A stretch of 7,570 nucleotides of DNA from Flavobacteriaceae bacterium UBA3440 (GTDB lineage: Bacteria > Bacteroidota > Bacteroidia > Flavobacteriales > Flavobacteriaceae): positions 1 through 7,570 of the forward strand of contig DFSJ01000129.1 of the NCBI GenBank assembly GCA_002378585.1, read 5' to 3'. Positions 6,897 to 7,570 of the stretch are shown piece by piece. Positions within the stretch are counted from its first letter, which is position 1. The number at the start of each line of letters is the position of its first letter. The notes under the pieces were generated by a model. That model was given only the letters and a program-made list of their open reading frames with translations, was not told the origin of the DNA and made no database searches. Both the position numbers and the translations under genes were made by a program.

Positions 6897-7570
6897 ATGA
6901 ATCAAGATTACATCAAAGCAGATGCTTGGAAAATTATAGAAGAAGGCTTTAGCGCCGATCAGGTTAAGTCATCAGAGAGTTTATTCAGCATCGGAAACGG
7001 CTCCATGGGCCAACGCGCCAATTTTGAAGAGCATTATTCAGGTTCTACTTTTCAAGGCAGCTACATCGGAGGTGTCTATTATCCAGACAAAACAAGAGTA
7101 GGTTGGTGGAAAAACGGATATCCCGAGTATTTTGCTAAAGTGCTCAATGCGCCAAGTTGGATTGGGATTGATGTGCATTTAAACGGAACTCGTCTCGATT
7201 TGAACCAGTGCACCAGTGTGCGGTCTTTTCGCAGAGAACTCGATATGGAGCACGGAGTGTATACCCGAAGTTTTGAAGCTGAAATGGCAAATGGGCTCCA
7301 GGTCAAAGTTACATCAGTGCGTTTTTTAAGCATGAAAGTTGATGAGCTCGGGGCTATTCGCTATAGTGTAACACCACTTAATCAGGATGCGGAGATTCAG
7401 ATGACTCCTTATTTGGACAGTTCAATCACCAACCACGATTCCAACTGGGACGATGCTTTTTGGAACACCACCGAAGTTCGAGTAGCTCAAGACCAAGCAT
7501 TTATATTGGCGCAAACCAACAAAACGAATTTCAAGACTTGTACGTTTATGGGAGTTGGGCTGTACCTTGA
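6897..7570 (+). CDS. GH65 maltose phosphorylase-type enzyme, N-terminal part (partial)
   Basis: ATG at 6897, one base after the pgmB stop, opens a frame that stays open to the end of the window (224 codons plus two bases). The full family length is about 750-800 residues. It has no signal peptide, so it is cytoplasmic. The N-terminal beta-sandwich of GH65 is recognisable: ESLFSIGNGSMGQRANFEE (27-45), TFQGSYIGGVYYPDKT (51-66), VGWWKNGYPEYFAKVLNAP (68-86) and a later SITNHDSNWDD segment. GH65 enzymes phosphorolyse alpha-linked glucose disaccharides by inversion, so maltose would yield glucose and beta-glucose 1-phosphate, the substrate of the adjacent PgmB. Kojibiose, nigerose and trehalose phosphorylases share this N-terminus. 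The catalytic glutamate and substrate loops lie beyond the window, so maltose is inferred from the SusCD and pgmB context. Confidence 0.9.
   Translation, partial: MNQDYIKADAWKIIEEGFSADQVKSSESLFSIGNGSMGQRANFEEHYSGSTFQGSYIGGVYYPDKTRVGWWKNGYPEYFAKVLNAPSWIGIDVHLNGTRLDLNQCTSVRSFRRELDMEHGVYTRSFEAEMANGLQVKVTSVRFLSMKVDELGAIRYSVTPLNQDAEIQMTPYLDSSITNHDSNWDDAFWNTTEVRVAQDQAFILAQTNKTNFKTCTFMGVGLYL

Noticed and set aside
1..7570. Mobile elements, CRISPR arrays, tRNA or rRNA genes, or a hidden novel system
   Set aside because: I saw no transposase or integrase, no regularly spaced direct repeats and no tRNA-like cloverleaf. The coding content is explained by a standard alpha-glucan uptake and phosphorolysis locus.

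Overview
The window is almost certainly from a member of the Bacteroidota, most likely a flavobacterium. It carries a SusC/SusD outer-membrane pair, a SusD lipoprotein with an acidic stretch right after the lipidated cysteine, AT-rich intergenic DNA, and A-rich leaders without Shine-Dalgarno sequences ahead of the main genes. It reads as part of an alpha-glucan (maltose/maltodextrin) utilization locus built around a divergent promoter region. The substrate is inferred from the metabolic genes on the plus strand; the transporter sequences alone do not prove it.

Left part (1-4649): bases 1-66 look like the last codons of a plus-strand gene that begins outside the window. A strong hairpin terminator (85-110) separates it from a convergent minus-strand operon, susC (1704-4649) followed after 13 nt by susD (131-1690). 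SusC is a TonB-dependent outer-membrane channel and SusD is its surface glycan-binding lipoprotein lid. The operon ends directly after susD; no susE/susF-type gene or amylase follows it here.

Middle (4650-5177): about 530 bases of mostly non-coding DNA between the divergent transcription units. It holds a plausible flavobacterial-type promoter for susC, three inverted repeats with centres about 35 bp apart that are operator candidates, and a small possible leader ORF just ahead of the regulator gene.

Right part (5178-7570): a tightly packed plus-strand operon. It encodes a LacI-family regulator (real start uncertain), then after 2 nt a beta-phosphoglucomutase (pgmB), then after 1 nt the N-terminal 224 codons of a GH65 maltose phosphorylase-type enzyme that runs off the window. 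The inferred pathway is: SusCD brings maltodextrins across the outer membrane; maltose reaching the cytoplasm is split by phosphate into glucose and beta-glucose 1-phosphate; PgmB converts the latter to glucose 6-phosphate; the LacI-type protein senses a sugar and controls both directions. This is a recognisable, established arrangement, and I do not see an undescribed system. The parts most worth a second look are the operator architecture and the 5' end of the regulator gene.
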